Of a DNA stretch of 64,000 nucleotides, positions 34,512-55,514 are shown in pieces. The stretch comes from Coix lacryma-jobi var. lacryma-jobi. Lineage: Eukaryota > Streptophyta > Magnoliopsida > Poales > Poaceae. Numbering within the stretch: the first letter of the stretch is position 1; each line of letters opens with the position of its first letter. The notes below the pieces were generated by a model, which saw only the letters and a list, made by a program, of their open reading frames with translations, was not told the DNA's origin and searched no databases. The position numbers and the translations under genes were made by a program. The DNA lies in assembly GCA_009763385.1 (NCBI GenBank), contig CM019822.1, positions 28,328,842-28,392,841 of the forward strand. The letters run 5' to 3'.

Positions 34512-36941
34512 ATGCAGGTGAGCTCGCAATTGCTTTATTAGCACATTGATTGCATAGCTGTGCAATATGCCAGTCATCCCGTAAAAATTGAGTTATCCTG
34601 TTTCCTTATGCTACTTGATGCATCAGTCATGCCACTATTCAAGATCTTATAGCGCAATTCGCATTTCATAGGGAACAATGTGATTGTTTTCCTGATACCA
34701 CTAGTTTATTGTGTATTGGTTCAAGTCTGTTATAACTATAAAATTATCAAATAATGAATGAAATGTAACTGTTAATTACTACTATGGTGTTATAATCAAC
34801 CAGGAAATTCTATATGCTACATCAAATTCTGCACCACACCCATTGGATCTTTTGTGCCACAATGTTGTTGAATGAATAGCTATCAGGTTTCTTAACATGA
34901 AACCTAAACCTTTGTGACAATATGTTTTATTATCTCTAGGCATCTAGGGCAAGGCTTTTCAAGGAATACAAAGAGGTACAGCGAGAGAAGTCAGCTGACC
35001 CAGATATCCAATTAATATGTGATGATTCTAACATATTCAAGTGGACTGCTCTTATCAAGGTACTCCGTAACTTTTTATTGCAGTAACAGGCAAGATCAGC
35101 AGTTTACTATTGTCTCTTCTAATTATCTATATTTTTGTGCTTATTAGGGCCCTTCTGAAACACCTTATGAAGGTGGTGTGTTTCAACTTGCGTTCGCAAT
35201 TCCAGAGCAGTATCCTCTGCTGCCTCCACAAGTTCGGTTTTTGACCAAAATTTTCCACCCAAATGTGCACTTCAAGGTTATAAAGACTGATGCCCTGTTT
35301 TATCGTTTATTAGATCTGAATCTTCAAGATAAAGGAGAAATTCCTGTTTAGTTACATTTGTTTTCCTTTTTTCTGTTTTTAGACAGGTGAAATTTGTCTT
35401 GATATATTGAAGAATGCATGGAGCCCTGCATGGACCCTTCAGTCTGTTTGTAGAGCAATTATTGCTCTGATGGCCCATCCTGAACCAGACAGCCCACTTA
35501 ACTGTGATTCAGGTTTGTTCCTACTTATGATTTTTTATATGCACTATATGTTCATGTTCTATCAAATTAAACTACATGAAAAACTAAGACATTCTGCTAC
35601 TTTGCTATCTTTCTGAATTAGACTGAGATGATACAAATATTAATCTAATTGTTGTAAACTTCAACATATGGTACTTTAGGACATACTAGGACAAATGCCC
35701 GTGCGTTGCAACGGAATAAGAAAGAGACTCTAAAAATCTTTTAGGTTGATCCAATCCCGAAAAATGCAGAAAGACCAAAGTTTATAAATTGTTAATTTTG
35801 ACAGTGGTCCACGGGCCTTAATGATCTCACGTCGACCCCGTCCAGGTAAATATGGAGCAACGGGGCACGGGGCGCTCTTCTTATAGCGTGAGCTCGTGGC
35901 TCGTCCGCCTTCAGCTGGTGAGGTGGTGCTAAACGCCCAAACCGAAACTGAACGAGCGCTCGTCTCCGCTCTACTGTTGGGCTACCGAGACTGGGCCTTC
36001 ATGTTCGGGCCGATTTCGTTGCAAAGAGGTCCGAATCGGTATTACGTTTGGGCCAGGTTTCCGGCGGTCAAGAACCGTGGGCCTTTTCTTTTTGGGCCGA
36101 GCTCATCATATAAACAAACGAACAGGTATTAGTAACATCCTATTAGTCCCATATCGGTCCACTAATCTTACGAGAATCCTAGTTGGTCAATATAAGTAGA
36201 CCAGACGAAAAAACAGACCAGACCAAAAAAAGTGGCTGAAATTTTGCCTCTTTATGAAATGTTAAGCTATTGCTGTAATGAGGCCTAAATCTCTAGATAC
36301 AAATACATATCAAGTATCAGGACCCAGGAGTAACATCACAGCAAGGGAATCACTCTTAACTCTAAGGTGGTAGCCAAAAGGGAAAAATGTCATTCTGAGT
36401 TATCAAATGTAGTAGCAGAACTGCTATGCAACGGCACAGCTAGATTTGAAGGAACAGTTGCATTACAACTTTGTAGTGCAATTAGCTATTGTAACTTCTA
36501 GATTTAATTACTATACACCATTACAATATGGCCCTACCAAAATAAGCAATGCTGGTCCTTTCCATTTTCCAATCAAGTGATATGTTTGTAATATTTATTA
36601 TCTAAATGTGCAATTATCAACCATATAACATGGTTCTTCATTGTGAACCAAAGCATGGACCAACTGAAACCTTGAACGTAATAACTAATGAACATAGACC
36701 AATCTATACTATTAGAACACATGATGGACAAGACATGTAAGCTTCTGCATTTTGCAAGATCCCTTTCTGATTAATCATGCACTGCTGAGACAAACCTATC
36801 TGATATTCTGAATGTGTCTTTACTTTCTGGCTATCTTTTTGCTCGATGATAGGCAATCTCCTGCGGTCGGGTGATATCAGAGGCTATCAATCAATGGCCC
36901 GCATGTATACAAGGCTGGCGGCCATGCCAAAGAAAGGTTAG
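34512..36941 (+). CDS. PEX4: Peroxisomal ubiquitin-conjugating enzyme PEX4 (UBC21)
   Basis: Coding exons 34512-34517, 34940-35059, 35148-35276, 35383-35512 and 36853-36941 join in frame (474 nt, 157 residues). The first coding exon has only two codons (Met-Gln) and follows an acceptor at 34453, so an upstream non-coding exon near 33.5-33.66 kb and an intron in the 5' UTR are expected. The UBC fold is complete: [13 protein letters not shown] helix, HPNVHF, and catalytic Cys90 in [19 protein letters not shown]4, anchored by PEX22 at the peroxisome, mono-ubiquitinates the import receptor PEX5 for recycling. The insert typical of PEX4 ([24 protein letters not shown]) separates it from other E2s. 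The 1.34-kb last intron holds a Helitron end. The stop lies 486 bp from the convergent carboxypeptidase stop. Confidence 0.95.
35686..35714 (-). mobile_element. Helitron 3' terminus in the last PEX4 intron
   Basis: On the minus strand a CCGT...ACGG hairpin with the loop TGCAACGC (35714-35698) is followed by CATTTGTC and then CTAG next to host T. The hairpin differs from the one at 9337-9354 by one or two bases. Foreign-looking, GC-richer sequence continues to about 36230, so a short non-autonomous Helitron of roughly 0.5 kb is likely; the 5' TC end was not fixed. Confidence 0.6.
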
Positions 36942-37427
36942 CTGTGGGGCTTGAGCATATGCCATTTCATGCATCGCTACATGTTGTCAGGTCTGCCTTG
37001 TGCTATCTGTGAACTTTGTGGTTGTGGTTTCCTAAATCCTAACCATTCATATGTGTGTGTATTCTGGGGTAAATGGGAGAAAACCTGGATTCTTGATGCA
37101 TGGTCTGTGATGTAATAAATCCTGAAACAATAGCTTCTGGTACTGATCTATTTTAGAGCTCAGTTTTTACGTCAGTTTCTGCTGCAACACTCCGTCCGAA
37201 GGTCTCCTGTGTTCATATGCTGTCAGCTACTGCTACATTCTTGGGGAGCACATTCAAGAGGCAGCACCGCAGCACAATACGCTTGTGATTGTGTGAGCAT
37301 TGTGATCAGCACTATGACTTTTATTCCTGAACCCTTTTTTTCCAATCGAATTACAATTACATCTTTGGTAGAAGGCGAAAAGGAAAACCCCAAATCAGCC
37401 GGCTTTGCCGGACAAGGGGCGTCTCGG
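36942..37427. other. Convergent 3' intergenic region
   Basis: The 486 bp between the stop codons of PEX4 (plus) and the carboxypeptidase (minus). It must contain the 3' UTRs of both, so overlapping antisense transcript ends are possible. No separate gene is seen. Confidence 0.6.
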
Positions 37428-45378
<7,951 letters not shown>

Positions 45379-45399
45379 TCACATCGCCCCCGGGGTGGC

Positions 45400-45415
45400 T
45401 ATATATATATATATA
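45400..45415 (-). promoter_or_regulatory. TATA tract of the carboxypeptidase promoter
   Basis: A (TA)8 tract about 105 bp upstream of the ATG at 45297, followed by GC-rich sequence, is well placed as a TATA box. Because it is also a dinucleotide microsatellite its length may vary between accessions. Confidence 0.5.
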
Positions 45416-45757
45416 CACAGGCCCCGCTGACCCAGAGGGCCTCGGCGCTCCATAGAAACAACCTTAGCGGCTGCTCCGATCCGGCTGCGGCCGTGTGATT
45501 GCGTCGGTAAAACTCAAACAGCTATGGGTCAGCCTGTTCGTCCTCTATGGTGTTACTCAGCAGCCGGTTCGTTTTAGCTTATCAGCCAGAATTGACTCTA
45601 TTTTTCAATCGTGAGATCGTGTTTTTCTCTCGTACAAATTAGCCAAAATAATATTTGTCAGCTGCAGAAAAGGCATTTTTCAGTCGCAGAAACCCTCAGC
45701 CAATTGTGATCAAAGCAGTTGCCGGTTTTATTCAATGCGATTGTTTGGTAGGACTTA

Positions 45758-46663
45758 GAGCATCTCCGGCAGCTTCCCAATAAAATTTCCCCAATACTAG
45801 CATAATGGGAGAGCCCAATACTACCTTTTAGATTATTGGGGGTAGATGTTGCAGCAGAAACCCAATAACCTCCCCAATACATAAGGTCTACTTGTCAGAT
45901 TTTTTTATTTTCTTCTTTCCTTCCCTCCCGGTGGTGGAGCGGCACGGGCGTGCAGAGCACCCCACGGCGGCCGGCACCTGCGACTGCGAGAGCACGTGGC
46001 CCGGCGGCGTCCAGCGCTCGTGCGGATCTCACAGCTTGGTGGAGGCCGGCACTGCACTCGCGCGGAACTCGTGGCCCGCCTTCGCGCGGAGCTCGCGGCT
46101 TGGTGGCGGCCGGTGCCCGCGGAGCTCGCAGCCCGGCGGCGGTCGGCGCTCGCGCGGAGCTCGCGGTTCGGCGGCGCCTGGCGCTCGCGTAGAGCTCGCG
46201 GCCCAGTGATGGATGGCGCCCGCGGCCTGCTCCGAGGTGCCCGGCGCCTGCGGCCCTGCTCCATGTCGCCCGACGATGGCCGGCGCCCGCAGGAGCACGC
46301 TGTCCGGCGGCGCCTGGCGCCCGCGGCCTTGCTCCATGTCGTCCGGCAGCAACGACACCCATGGGAGCACGCTGCCCGGTGGCACCCAGCGCCCGCGGCT
46401 GTGCTTCGAGTTCATCTGCCGCTGCTCGCGTGCTACTCCTGGTCTTCGTCTGAAGGAGGAAGAAGACAGTTGGAACGGGTCCCACCTTATTGGGGGAGAT
46501 ACAACTCCACCTCTATTTGAGGGGAGAAGATGGGATTTTTTGTGGCCACAAAAAATGGGAGAGGTATTGGGGAACTGCTGGAGAAGAAAAAATAGCTCAT
46601 GTCCCCCAATATGACAGTTTTATGGGGATGAGAGGTGGGATTGGGGGACTGCTGGAGATGCTC
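45758..46663. mobile_element. PIF/Harbinger-like element with GC-rich core (SCPL 5' flank)
   Basis: Inverted ends GAGCATCTCCGGCAGCTTCC / GACTGCTGGAGATGCTC, flanked by TTA on both sides (45755-45757, 46664-46666). 906 bp. Subterminal words such as TAGATTATTGGG and CCCAATACTA are shared with the element at 53240-54110. The core (about 45930-46430) is very GC-rich with degenerate direct repeats of GCGCGGAGCTCGCGG-type units. It lies 460 bp upstream of the SCPL ATG, inside an older repeat whose halves are at about 45530-45757 and 46664-46760. Confidence 0.85.
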
Positions 46664-47862
46664 TTATTATGACTGCGGCTACAGCTAATGTTATTTTGTT
46701 GTGAGAAAAAAAATATTGTTCTATGACTGGAAAATAAGATTGAATAGCTCAAATGAATAAAGCCAATGAATAGTATTTTTCAAAGTCTAGTCGAAGTAGT
46801 TTTTTAGTTGCTTCCTAAGTTGTATGGCTTCCATAGTTTCTAAGAGTGAGCACAGATAGCTAGAAAAGAGTATTCTTTGAGAAAGTGTTGTCGAAGGTAC
46901 TAATACACTAGGTAGCTAGATAGAGACGGATAGTAGGACAGAGTAGACGGAGAAAGACGAAGACACTAGCGAAAGTGAACAGAGAATGACGAGGCGAAGG
47001 GAGAGGAAGCAAACTTGGGATTTAGTCAGGGGAGAGGTCGAGAGTCGAGACAGGGGCAGCAGGATGGGTATTCTTAGGTACTCCGTGAAATATCTATATT
47101 TTATGGCATAAATAAAGAATATGTATTGTGTGTACTAAAAAATTATTTCTACCAGTGCTATTGGCTCTTATTGTTTTGGAGAAAATTATTTTTGGAATAC
47201 CCTGTCATAGTATCTTGCCTCCACCACTAGGCCGAGATAAGGTGATCTAGAGACACCTCTCCATATATATGTGTTATTGTTTCTATATTGTAAGATAATA
47301 AGACCCAAATATCTAATTCGTTGAATCATTTCTTGTGTAGGCAAGTATGTATATACATACCCTGTTATCCTGTCTAAATTAAGTGTAATATTGTTCTTAT
47401 TAGTATAAACATTTACAAAGAGCTAATATTTTGAGAACTTTAGTAGATTAGGCAGAAAAATATTGTTATTAATCTATCACCAAATTACTACTTGCTTTGT
47501 TCCAAAATAATAATAATGTTGTAGTTTATGTTCTAAGTCAAACTATAAAAATTTGACCAAGTTTATACACTAGAATGCTAATATTTATATTACTAAATAA
47601 GTATCCATAATAGACTCATCATGCAACATATTTTTATTATATACCTATTCATAGTGCACTACACTAAATCCATTATCTCCCATGTTTAGAACTTTAGATG
47701 CAATCTATATCTCTTATAAAGTTAATCCTCACTACAAGTTCTATTTCAACATGCAAGAAATACACATCATCTCTCACTAACTATATCGACAATATCTCCC
47801 ACTAACCATCAACATCATTTTTCACTAATAGCCATGCCAGTGTACTAGCTTTCAACCTCTCA

Positions 47863-48218
47863 GGGCAAGTACATTGGTCTTGTCTCGTAGGTGGTCTCAT
47901 GTAGTGCCACGTAATATTAAGACGACTTAGTAGACGACATGTATAATAGTTTGTTTTTTAAGTTGTCTCATAGCAACTCATGATTTCTTAATTTATGGAT
48001 ATAATAAAAATAAATTGTGAGTTGCATGACAACAACAACTCATACAATGGTAGAATAGTTGTCTCATAGTCCTAAATTTTAGCTCATGAGTGGTTGTTTC
48101 GCGAAACAACGATCTCTTCCTCTTTCGCTCCTCTCTTTCTTCCATATCAGCAAAAATCCTACATGGCACTGCATGAGACGATGTACGAGACAGCTGACGT
48201 GTAGCAATGTACTTGCCC
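47863..48218. mobile_element. MITE with GGGCAAGTACATTG ends
   Basis: Terminal inverted repeats GGGCAAGTACATTG (left) and CAATGTACTTGCCC (right) of at least 14 bp bound 356 bp. The ends also share GTCTCGTA/TACGAGAC and TGTCTCATAG-type subterminal repeats. No clear target duplication, so the superfamily is uncertain. Confidence 0.7.
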
Positions 48219-49407
48219 TTGTAATACAAGCTATCCACGTCATCTCCACTTAGCGCAATAACTACTTTTAGTATATTAAAAAAAGAAGGCATTCATATAT
48301 TGCTATTTGTTTTGTCGTTTCATGCATCATGTTATAATTGGGTCTATTTCTGTAAGTTTGTTTATTGCGATCTATTATTATCTTGCCAATTTTGATAACA
48401 ATGGGTGTAAAAACATGTAAGTTTAACTCGTATATATATATATATATGTATGTGGTGGTTTTGTTAAGAGAATCCAGGCGAGATATGCTTCTTGTTACAC
48501 TAATCTGTCATTCTATATAGATGTGCCCATAGTTTAGACTTCAGACCTGATTGAGTAGAAATAGAATGTGCAGTGGTTTTGACGTAGCCAGCACATTATG
48601 ATCGAGCACTCTTTTTTTTTCCCACACCGTAAGTAACTTCGACCCTGTTTCACAGAGTAGCATAATTGCATTCAGATTCAGACATCCCCATGCCAGGGGA
48701 TATAGCTTGTTTTACAGAGCAACATGATGACATATTCGCAACACCCAGCTCTTTTAGCAACTTGACGAATGACGAGGTAGCTTCAGGAGCATAAAAGGCA
48801 ATGAATTTACAATTTACAACCTGGGAGAAGGTTTTGCGTTTGGAATTAGCAATGGTTCTGACGAGTAAAGTCTGAAGAACGGCGTCTATGGGAAGAAGAC
48901 ACGTTCCCATTCTAGAACAGCTGATATGATTTCGATCGAGCGCGCGGTTGGACCCAGTAAGCACCGCCGGATAAACTTGTCTGGCATTCGCCCCCTGTTA
49001 GCTGTGTTGCTGGTTATCCTGATCGATCTGGGCGTTCAGCAACTGCATTGTATATATCGCTTGGGTGCTCTCTCTGCTCTCCAGCTCGTATATAAAGTTA
49101 TAAACTGAGACTGGAGGATAGCCTCCAAATAAAAACATAAAGTAGCGTTGCTTCAACAACTCCCCAGATAAACATGCTTCCAAATTCCAGCGAATCCGCT
49201 GTGACATATGAGTAATGAAATGCGCTTTGCTTCAAAAATCCAGCTAGGGCATGATTGTATCGGGGCGGCACATGGCCGTTCTTATCGACATGAATGCGTG
49301 AGATCACTGCAGCATCGCTAGGCATACATATAAGTTTTTACATATGGTGAAATGGAGGACCGAGAGGATTTGATCCCAACAGCCCCTGTCTGCTCTCTAG
49401 ATGGGTA

Positions 49408-49622
49408 CTACCTTTGCCCCAAAAAAATATAACTACGAGTTATGTATCATGTAGTTCACGTTTGACCAGATTTCTAATAAATAATATTTATATTTCTAAC
49501 TTCAAATTAATTTATTATAATAAATCATATTTATTTGTATTATAAATATTGACATTTTTTAATTTATAATTGATTAAAGTTAAGTTACTAAACTAGGTTA
49601 CTGTATTCTTTCTAAGACAGAG
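49408..49622. mobile_element. Diverged Stowaway MITE
   Basis: Left TA|CTACCTTTGCCCCAAA and right TTCTAAGACAGAG|TA are weak inverted ends around an AT-rich interior typical of the family. Confidence 0.6.
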
Positions 49623-52102
49623 TAAGTAATTTTCTACAGCTTGGCTCCCCAAATCAAATCAGTCGCCATCCGTAACAGGTATAGGCATCAACGTCGTTTC
49701 TACATGAAGGTCGATCAAACCTAAATATGTTCTTTTTTATGAAGTCAGGAGGAGGGAGGTGCCCAACTAAATTTTATTAGAAATGAGACAAAACCGTACA
49801 AGTACATGCATACATACATTAGGTGAAAAAGGGGAAGGGGAAGCAACAGAAAAAGGGAGAAAAAGAAGAGAGAAGGATAAAAGTTTTTTTTTATAAAAAA
49901 GGTGGAGGGAAAACAAGACCAGAGTATAAAAGGAAATATATATGAAGATGAAAGTGCCTGTAAACTTCCATCTTCTGGCTAATTTTTTTCAATTTGTACC
50001 GCTTGGATGTCGTTGATTTATCGTCTCGTGGGTAATGGTTTACGACTACTGATTTTACCGACAGGTTCAGGGTAACGAAACTCGAAAGAGAAAAAAGAGA
50101 AAAACTTGCCAAGTTGCCATCGATACGAAAGTCGAAAGAGAAAGGAAAAACTTGCCATTGAGAAATGTGCCATCCTTGGAAATAGAAGGCCAAAATAGAC
50201 TCCACAACATATCCACGGAATTAACGTCTGACAAAGAAATTTTAAAGGTAGACGCTTCATGGTCCACAACTGCTATAGGAAAAAGGTTCCAGAAGCAACC
50301 TGATTATTCAGGAGAAAGGTACACACTGCAGATTTCGTTGGTTTTGCTGGATTATGACAGCGCAGATAAACCAGACTTTGACACTACAGCAATATAGGAG
50401 TATCATGTGCATGTACTAGTATAAACTAATGCATTTCATAAAAAAATATACGCAAGTAGAAACGAGCTGCGTAATTGTGGTGGTAACTATGATTTTCTAA
50501 ATGACGTTGAGCCAAGCGAATGCACAAAACTGCACCAAAATTATCGACATCATAGATTAGATCGAACATATTCCAAGTAAATATCTTTCGAGCCCCATTG
50601 AATGTACGATAAATTAATTTGCAGGCTTTCAGGGTTTCATCTCATGGCCTTCTGATATTTTGCTAAGACATACCCAACCAGATATACAAATTCATAAAAC
50701 CAAAAAGTAAACAAAAAAAAACACCAGTCACGTACGGCCTATTTTGTCTCACCGTTCTTCCACCTAGAGTAAGCTTATAGCTCAAGCGAACATGTAGGCT
50801 CATATACTAATAATAAGCTTGCTCATTTTCAAAATGATTTCGGTGCTTTGTCCCAGTACCATATGAGTTGGCAACTTTTCTCAATTAGAGAATATGGTAG
50901 CTATAGCCCAGTTATGATATGTTTTCTTCGATGCTTTGCATCGGCAGGACTCTACCAACCTGAACCAAGTGATGCCTGGTTAATGCATAATTCCAGGCAC
51001 AAGAGACTATGAGAAGGAAGAAATCATCAAATACAAAAGTTAACTAACCTGTCAAGCTATACAATCCAAGCAAAATCACCGTCCAGACGGCAAAATCTCA
51101 AGGCTTCCCGGAGCAGCTATTTGACCGAAATATATTTCTTGTGATTTTACCAAACAACGCACTCTTTCGGTGCTACTAGCAAAATTGCCATGATGACACC
51201 ATGCATGCATATCACAAGGGAGAGCAAACATACTGCATGCGGCACAGTTCAAGAGACGGAATGTAGTCAACAACCCTGCATGATTTTCAGTGAAGCTGGG
51301 TTTGCAAGGAAGAGCAGATAATGCGGCAAGAAGGAAGGCCACTATGCCACATGAGCATATTCAATACAGGATTGATTCAAAAAGAGGCAACCCCATATCA
51401 AAACTCTGTTTAACAATATGGTCAACGAGGAAATGGATACTATAAGCTGTTTTTGCTAGCCTTGAGTTATTTAGATGTAGCAATCTGACAAAAAGTAGAG
51501 AAAGTATCAGTAAGATGGAAGAGATACTCCTTTATTTTTCCTGTTGCACAAGTATGCCCTAACAAGTGATGCAAAGCAAACTTCTGAGACCAGTTTAATA
51601 ATTGGATTTCCTATCTCAGTATTTTGTAGACTCAGTGTGCATAATTTAGATGGCAGATGGATAACAAACTGGAAAGCACACTTAAAAGGACAACTGCATG
51701 CTGTTAAGGTATAATAGTCAAGGGTATTAGTGTAATATCCTAATCTAGGCTTAACACATGCGAATCTCCAACATAAATTTCATCATCAGGCAATAGATGC
51801 ATAATTTATTTATCTTCCGTAGATCATAGGTATAGGCACACATAAAAGGAGTAACAAATGTAATCCTTTGTGCACCACAAAGGACCTGAGAGTACAGCTT
51901 ACATGAGTAGCTCGACTTTTATCATGATTATAATTGGGACACCAAAATATATGTCATAGCAAATGACAAAAAAAAAAGTCAAAACTGTCATCTCGATCTC
52001 AGGAGCGTACCAATGCTCAGTTGCAATTTCCGGAAAAAGTAAAATAGAACTAAGAAAGTTAGCCAAAAAAATGCACAATCAGAATGGTACAGAAGTGCTA
52101 AA

Positions 52103-55100
52103 CTAGCTCCATCTCCTCTTATCCTCTTCTTCATCGACAGGGCTGTACCACTCGGGTCGTCGCTTTGAGTTACTGTAACGGTAATTAAGGAAGAGCTCTT
52201 CATCACAGATGGACTTTGTACTCACCAGCACTAGCGTCTTCAGCACTAGAGAATCACTAGCCTGATTATCAGAACCTCCAGACTTGAAATAGAATGAGCC
52301 AAACCTTTTCATCTTAATGGTCTCTTCACCACCAAACGTAATGTTAGGGATGTATACTCTCATGTTCTTCTCTGTCAGAGGAAAATCATATGGGCAGATC
52401 ATGACATTAGGAATTGAACCTTTAGGTGGATGATTTGCAAAATGACCAAAAGCAAGGGGATTTCGTCGTTCAAGCACTTTGCCAAAATTTTCCCTTACAC
52501 TTTTTTCTAGAGGCTTGCTAAGCATTCTCCACACTCGATCAGAGTTGTTCTCTGAGCCTTTAGGTGGCATAGCATTGTAATCCACCAAATCTGAGCCATC
52601 CCATAATGCTCTTGTTTCACCACCAAAATACCATGGTTTTGCGTCAATTATTGTTCCGTCATATCTTGTGATCAGATAGTTGTTGCAAACATCAATTCTT
52701 GGGTATCCAGGTATATATCGATAGTAAGCAGGTGAATATATAACACCAGGATAGATGGCTAGGACAGCACCGACATTTGCTTGTCCGGATAAGAACAGAC
52801 CTTGGCCTGCATCTTTGTGAGGAATTCCAGATGGTCCGATGTCAAGGGTGTAACCAAAATGATCCTTGAATTCCTTTGACAATTCTGCTCGAGTTAAAGG
52901 TCGTGTAGCAGGGATAACTGCACTGCAAAGCAAATAGATGAACACTTAGCTTCTTAGAATTTGTCATACAGAAACAAGTGCAGATATAAACACATGTAAC
53001 CTCTTCAGGATTTAGCATTGTTTCTTGCATCAACATATTTATTCAATGATGCATATGATATCATAATCAACAGATCATGCATGTGTATGTAATCTAGCAT
53101 GGAAGTTCAAACAAACTGTGCTGACAAGACATAACAGTGAGATGCAAGTAAGCTAACATGGCTAATATAAGATATAAAAAAAAGTTAAAAAATTAATGTT
53201 GTACAAATGGAACAGTTACATATCCCCAATGCAGAGGTGGAGCACCTCCAGCAGTCCCCCAATAGCCCTCCCAATTTTTTATGGTCACCAATATCTTACT
53301 CATCTCCCCTCAAACGAAGGGGGAGTTGTATCTCCCCCCAATAAGATGGCCCCACAAATAACCGCTTCTCCACTGGCGTGAACTGTGGAGGTCCGGCCGT
53401 GCGAACGTCTGGCCATGCACGAATGAGCGGCGCTCCGGCTGAGGTCCGACCGTGTGGAGGTTCAGCGTGCGTGGGCAGGCGGCGCTGGCTTGGGCCGCGA
53501 CTGGGCGCTGCGGTGGCCAGGGCCACGACCACAGCTGGCCCTGCGCGGCGGTGGTCGGGGCCGGTGAAGGACGGCGTGCAGGGGCTACGACGGCAGCGCT
53601 GCGCCCCAGATCCGCCCGGAGCTGCCCTGCCTCGATGAACTGCTCCGCCAAGGCTCTGCACTGGGACAAAGGGCGCATGGCTGGGGAGGCGGGGACGGAG
53701 GTGGGCGAAGTCCGGGAAGCGCCATGGACGGGACGGATATGGGCGAAGCCAGGTCCGTGCGCTGCTGCGTGTCAGCCCCTCATGGCCATGGCTGCCGCCA
53801 CCACCGGCCAGGTCCGCTCGCCGTTGTGCCTCGGCCTCTTGCACGTCGGGTGCCAGCACTTGTGTCGTGCGCGCCGCTGTGCCAGGTCCGCTCGCCGCTA
53901 TTGCCGTGGCTGCGCGTCAGGAGAGATGAAGCGAGGAGAGAAAAGAAAGAAAACAAATAAATAATATAAATGACGGGTGAGGCCCATATATTGGGGGGAC
54001 ATTATTGGTGATCTGTTGTAGCCTCTCTCCCAATAATCTAAAAAGTAATATTGGGCTACCCAATACCAGTTTATTGGGGGAGTTGGATTGGGGAACTGCT
54101 GGAGAGTTACCATACTTATCTTCATTAGTTAAGTAGACAAGTAGTAGAAAAATGTAGAAACTGATTTCTCAGTAGTACAGGTTATACAACAGTATCATCA
54201 ACATGCAAGTGATTGACATACTAGCCCATTTTAGGATGAAATACCCAGGAATGCACCAATGTAATGTACTTAGTCAGAACAATTTACCTTTGCTTGTGTG
54301 CAGATGCAGCACCACCAACAGCAAAACTCAATCCACTACGCTGAGAATGACTATGTGCTACTGAAGGTTCCTTTGATGGATCATTTGTTGTATCAGGGCA
54401 TAAAATGCTATCCATGGCTTGGCACATATTTTTAAGTTGATAATGAACATTTTCCTGCACTTGTTTCTGCTGATCAGCAACAGAAGCTTTGCTAGCCAAG
54501 TCGATAATCTCCTCTGCGTCCTTCTCTTCAGCATTCTCCCCCAGCCGAAAATAGCTAAGAGCACAGCAGAAGAAACTCAGGAAAGCAGTATCTTCACAAA
54601 TGGTTTTGCAAGAGAACTAGGTATAATAAAATCTCCATGAACACAGAGATCCCAACACTAAACATTTAGTGGATTAATCCCTGCAGTTTGATTAGGGGTG
54701 CCAGCCTAACAGAAGAACTAAGAAGATGTAACTCATCTAACTAGACGTTCGTAAAAATGACTTTCACTTGTGAACAAACAGAATGAAACAACAACTATAG
54801 AAGACACAAATTGGCAGCTGAAAGCTTGAAAGGATCCATGTATACAGGATGGCAAGTACTAATGTGCTAATTTGCGTTCTCCACCGCTCACAGGGAAGAA
54901 GCACTAATACTTCGTACAAAGAAATGTCATGATGCCCATCTTGAAAATTACACAGCGAAAAAAGGGGAAAACCAGAGCAGATTATTCTTAGGATATTGGC
55001 AAACCTTGTATAGAGAAACAAACGATTTACATCAGCTTCAAATTGAAGATGCCTTGGATCACGAGCAAACATGGGGCTCTTAGCAATTGTTCTGATCGCC

Positions 55101-55514
55101 TGAACATTTATTTGGCAACAAAATCAATTAAAATGGTGACAACTGACAAGATATACGGTTATTTTGCACTACATAAATTACAGAGGAATCAAATAGTCAT
55201 CTGAACGAGGATGCAGGCAGGCAGCTTCGAAACTAAGAGCAAAGATAAGAAGGGTGGGAAACACTAAATCAGTCCCCAGATATTGAAGGCACGAAATGCC
55301 CACTGCGTGCCGAGCATCTGCCAAATTCTATCGAGGCAAAGCGTCCAGTACGGGACAGAATCTTCCTCGTGTCAAGAAATCCACGACGAGCGCCATGATT
55401 GGACGCCCGCGACAGGGAGGAATCAGGCAGATCGAGATCCCGCGATGATTGGGTGGTGTGAAGGGAAATAGACAGGACGTGTACCTCCTGGAACTTGTGG
55501 AAGAGGAGAGCCAT
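52103..55514 (-). CDS. SETD9-like SET-domain protein
   Basis: Four exons join in frame: 55514-55485, 55099-55005, 54554-54288 and 52922-52103 (1212 nt, 403 residues), all GT-AG. The N-terminus ([10 protein letters not shown]) leads into a helical, Gln/Glu-rich region (about 43-125). The SET-like core follows: [20 protein letters not shown] (about 170-189), [13 protein letters not shown] in the place of the NHS core, and [12 protein letters not shown] (370-381) in the place of the GEELxxDY motif. The order and spacing match vertebrate SETD9 (NPLAVGQYVNNC..., GEELFSNY). The canonical NHxC and catalytic Tyr contexts are altered, so methyltransferase activity is doubtful. The acidic/basic tail ([10 protein letters not shown]) is distinctive. 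Intron 3 (52923-54287) contains an 871-bp PIF-like element. Cellular role unknown. Confidence 0.85.
53240..54110. mobile_element. PIF/Harbinger-like element with GC-rich core (SETD9-like intron 3)
   Basis: Ends GAGCACCTCCAGCAGTCCCC and GGGAACTGCTGGAGAGTTAC are inverted and related to those at 45758-46663. Subterminal words (CCCAATAATCTAAAAAG, CCCAATACC) are shared too. The trinucleotide duplication is lost or decayed (GTG left, CAT right). The core (about 53370-53930) is GC-rich and unlike the core of the other copy at sequence level. Confidence 0.75.

Larger units (their letters stand above)
46667..52102. other. Intergenic region, MITEs and unassigned DNA
   Basis: 5.4 kb without a supported gene. 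It contains a MITE at 47863-48218, a diverged Stowaway at 49408-49622, a (TA)n microsatellite near 48432-48446, and AT-rich sequence. Two open frames on the minus strand (48964-48650 and 49325-49098) were inspected; they have no domain I know and no clear splice context. Confidence 0.45.

Noticed and set aside
45892..46614. Frames of up to 196 codons on both strands
   Set aside because: GC-rich degenerate repeat core of the element 45758-46663.
48650..49325. Minus-strand frames of 104 and 75 codons
   Set aside because: No known domain, no conserved motif and no matching splice partners; kept only as unassigned DNA.
53296..53964. 187-codon minus and 170-codon plus frames
   Set aside because: GC-rich core of the element in the SETD9-like intron.
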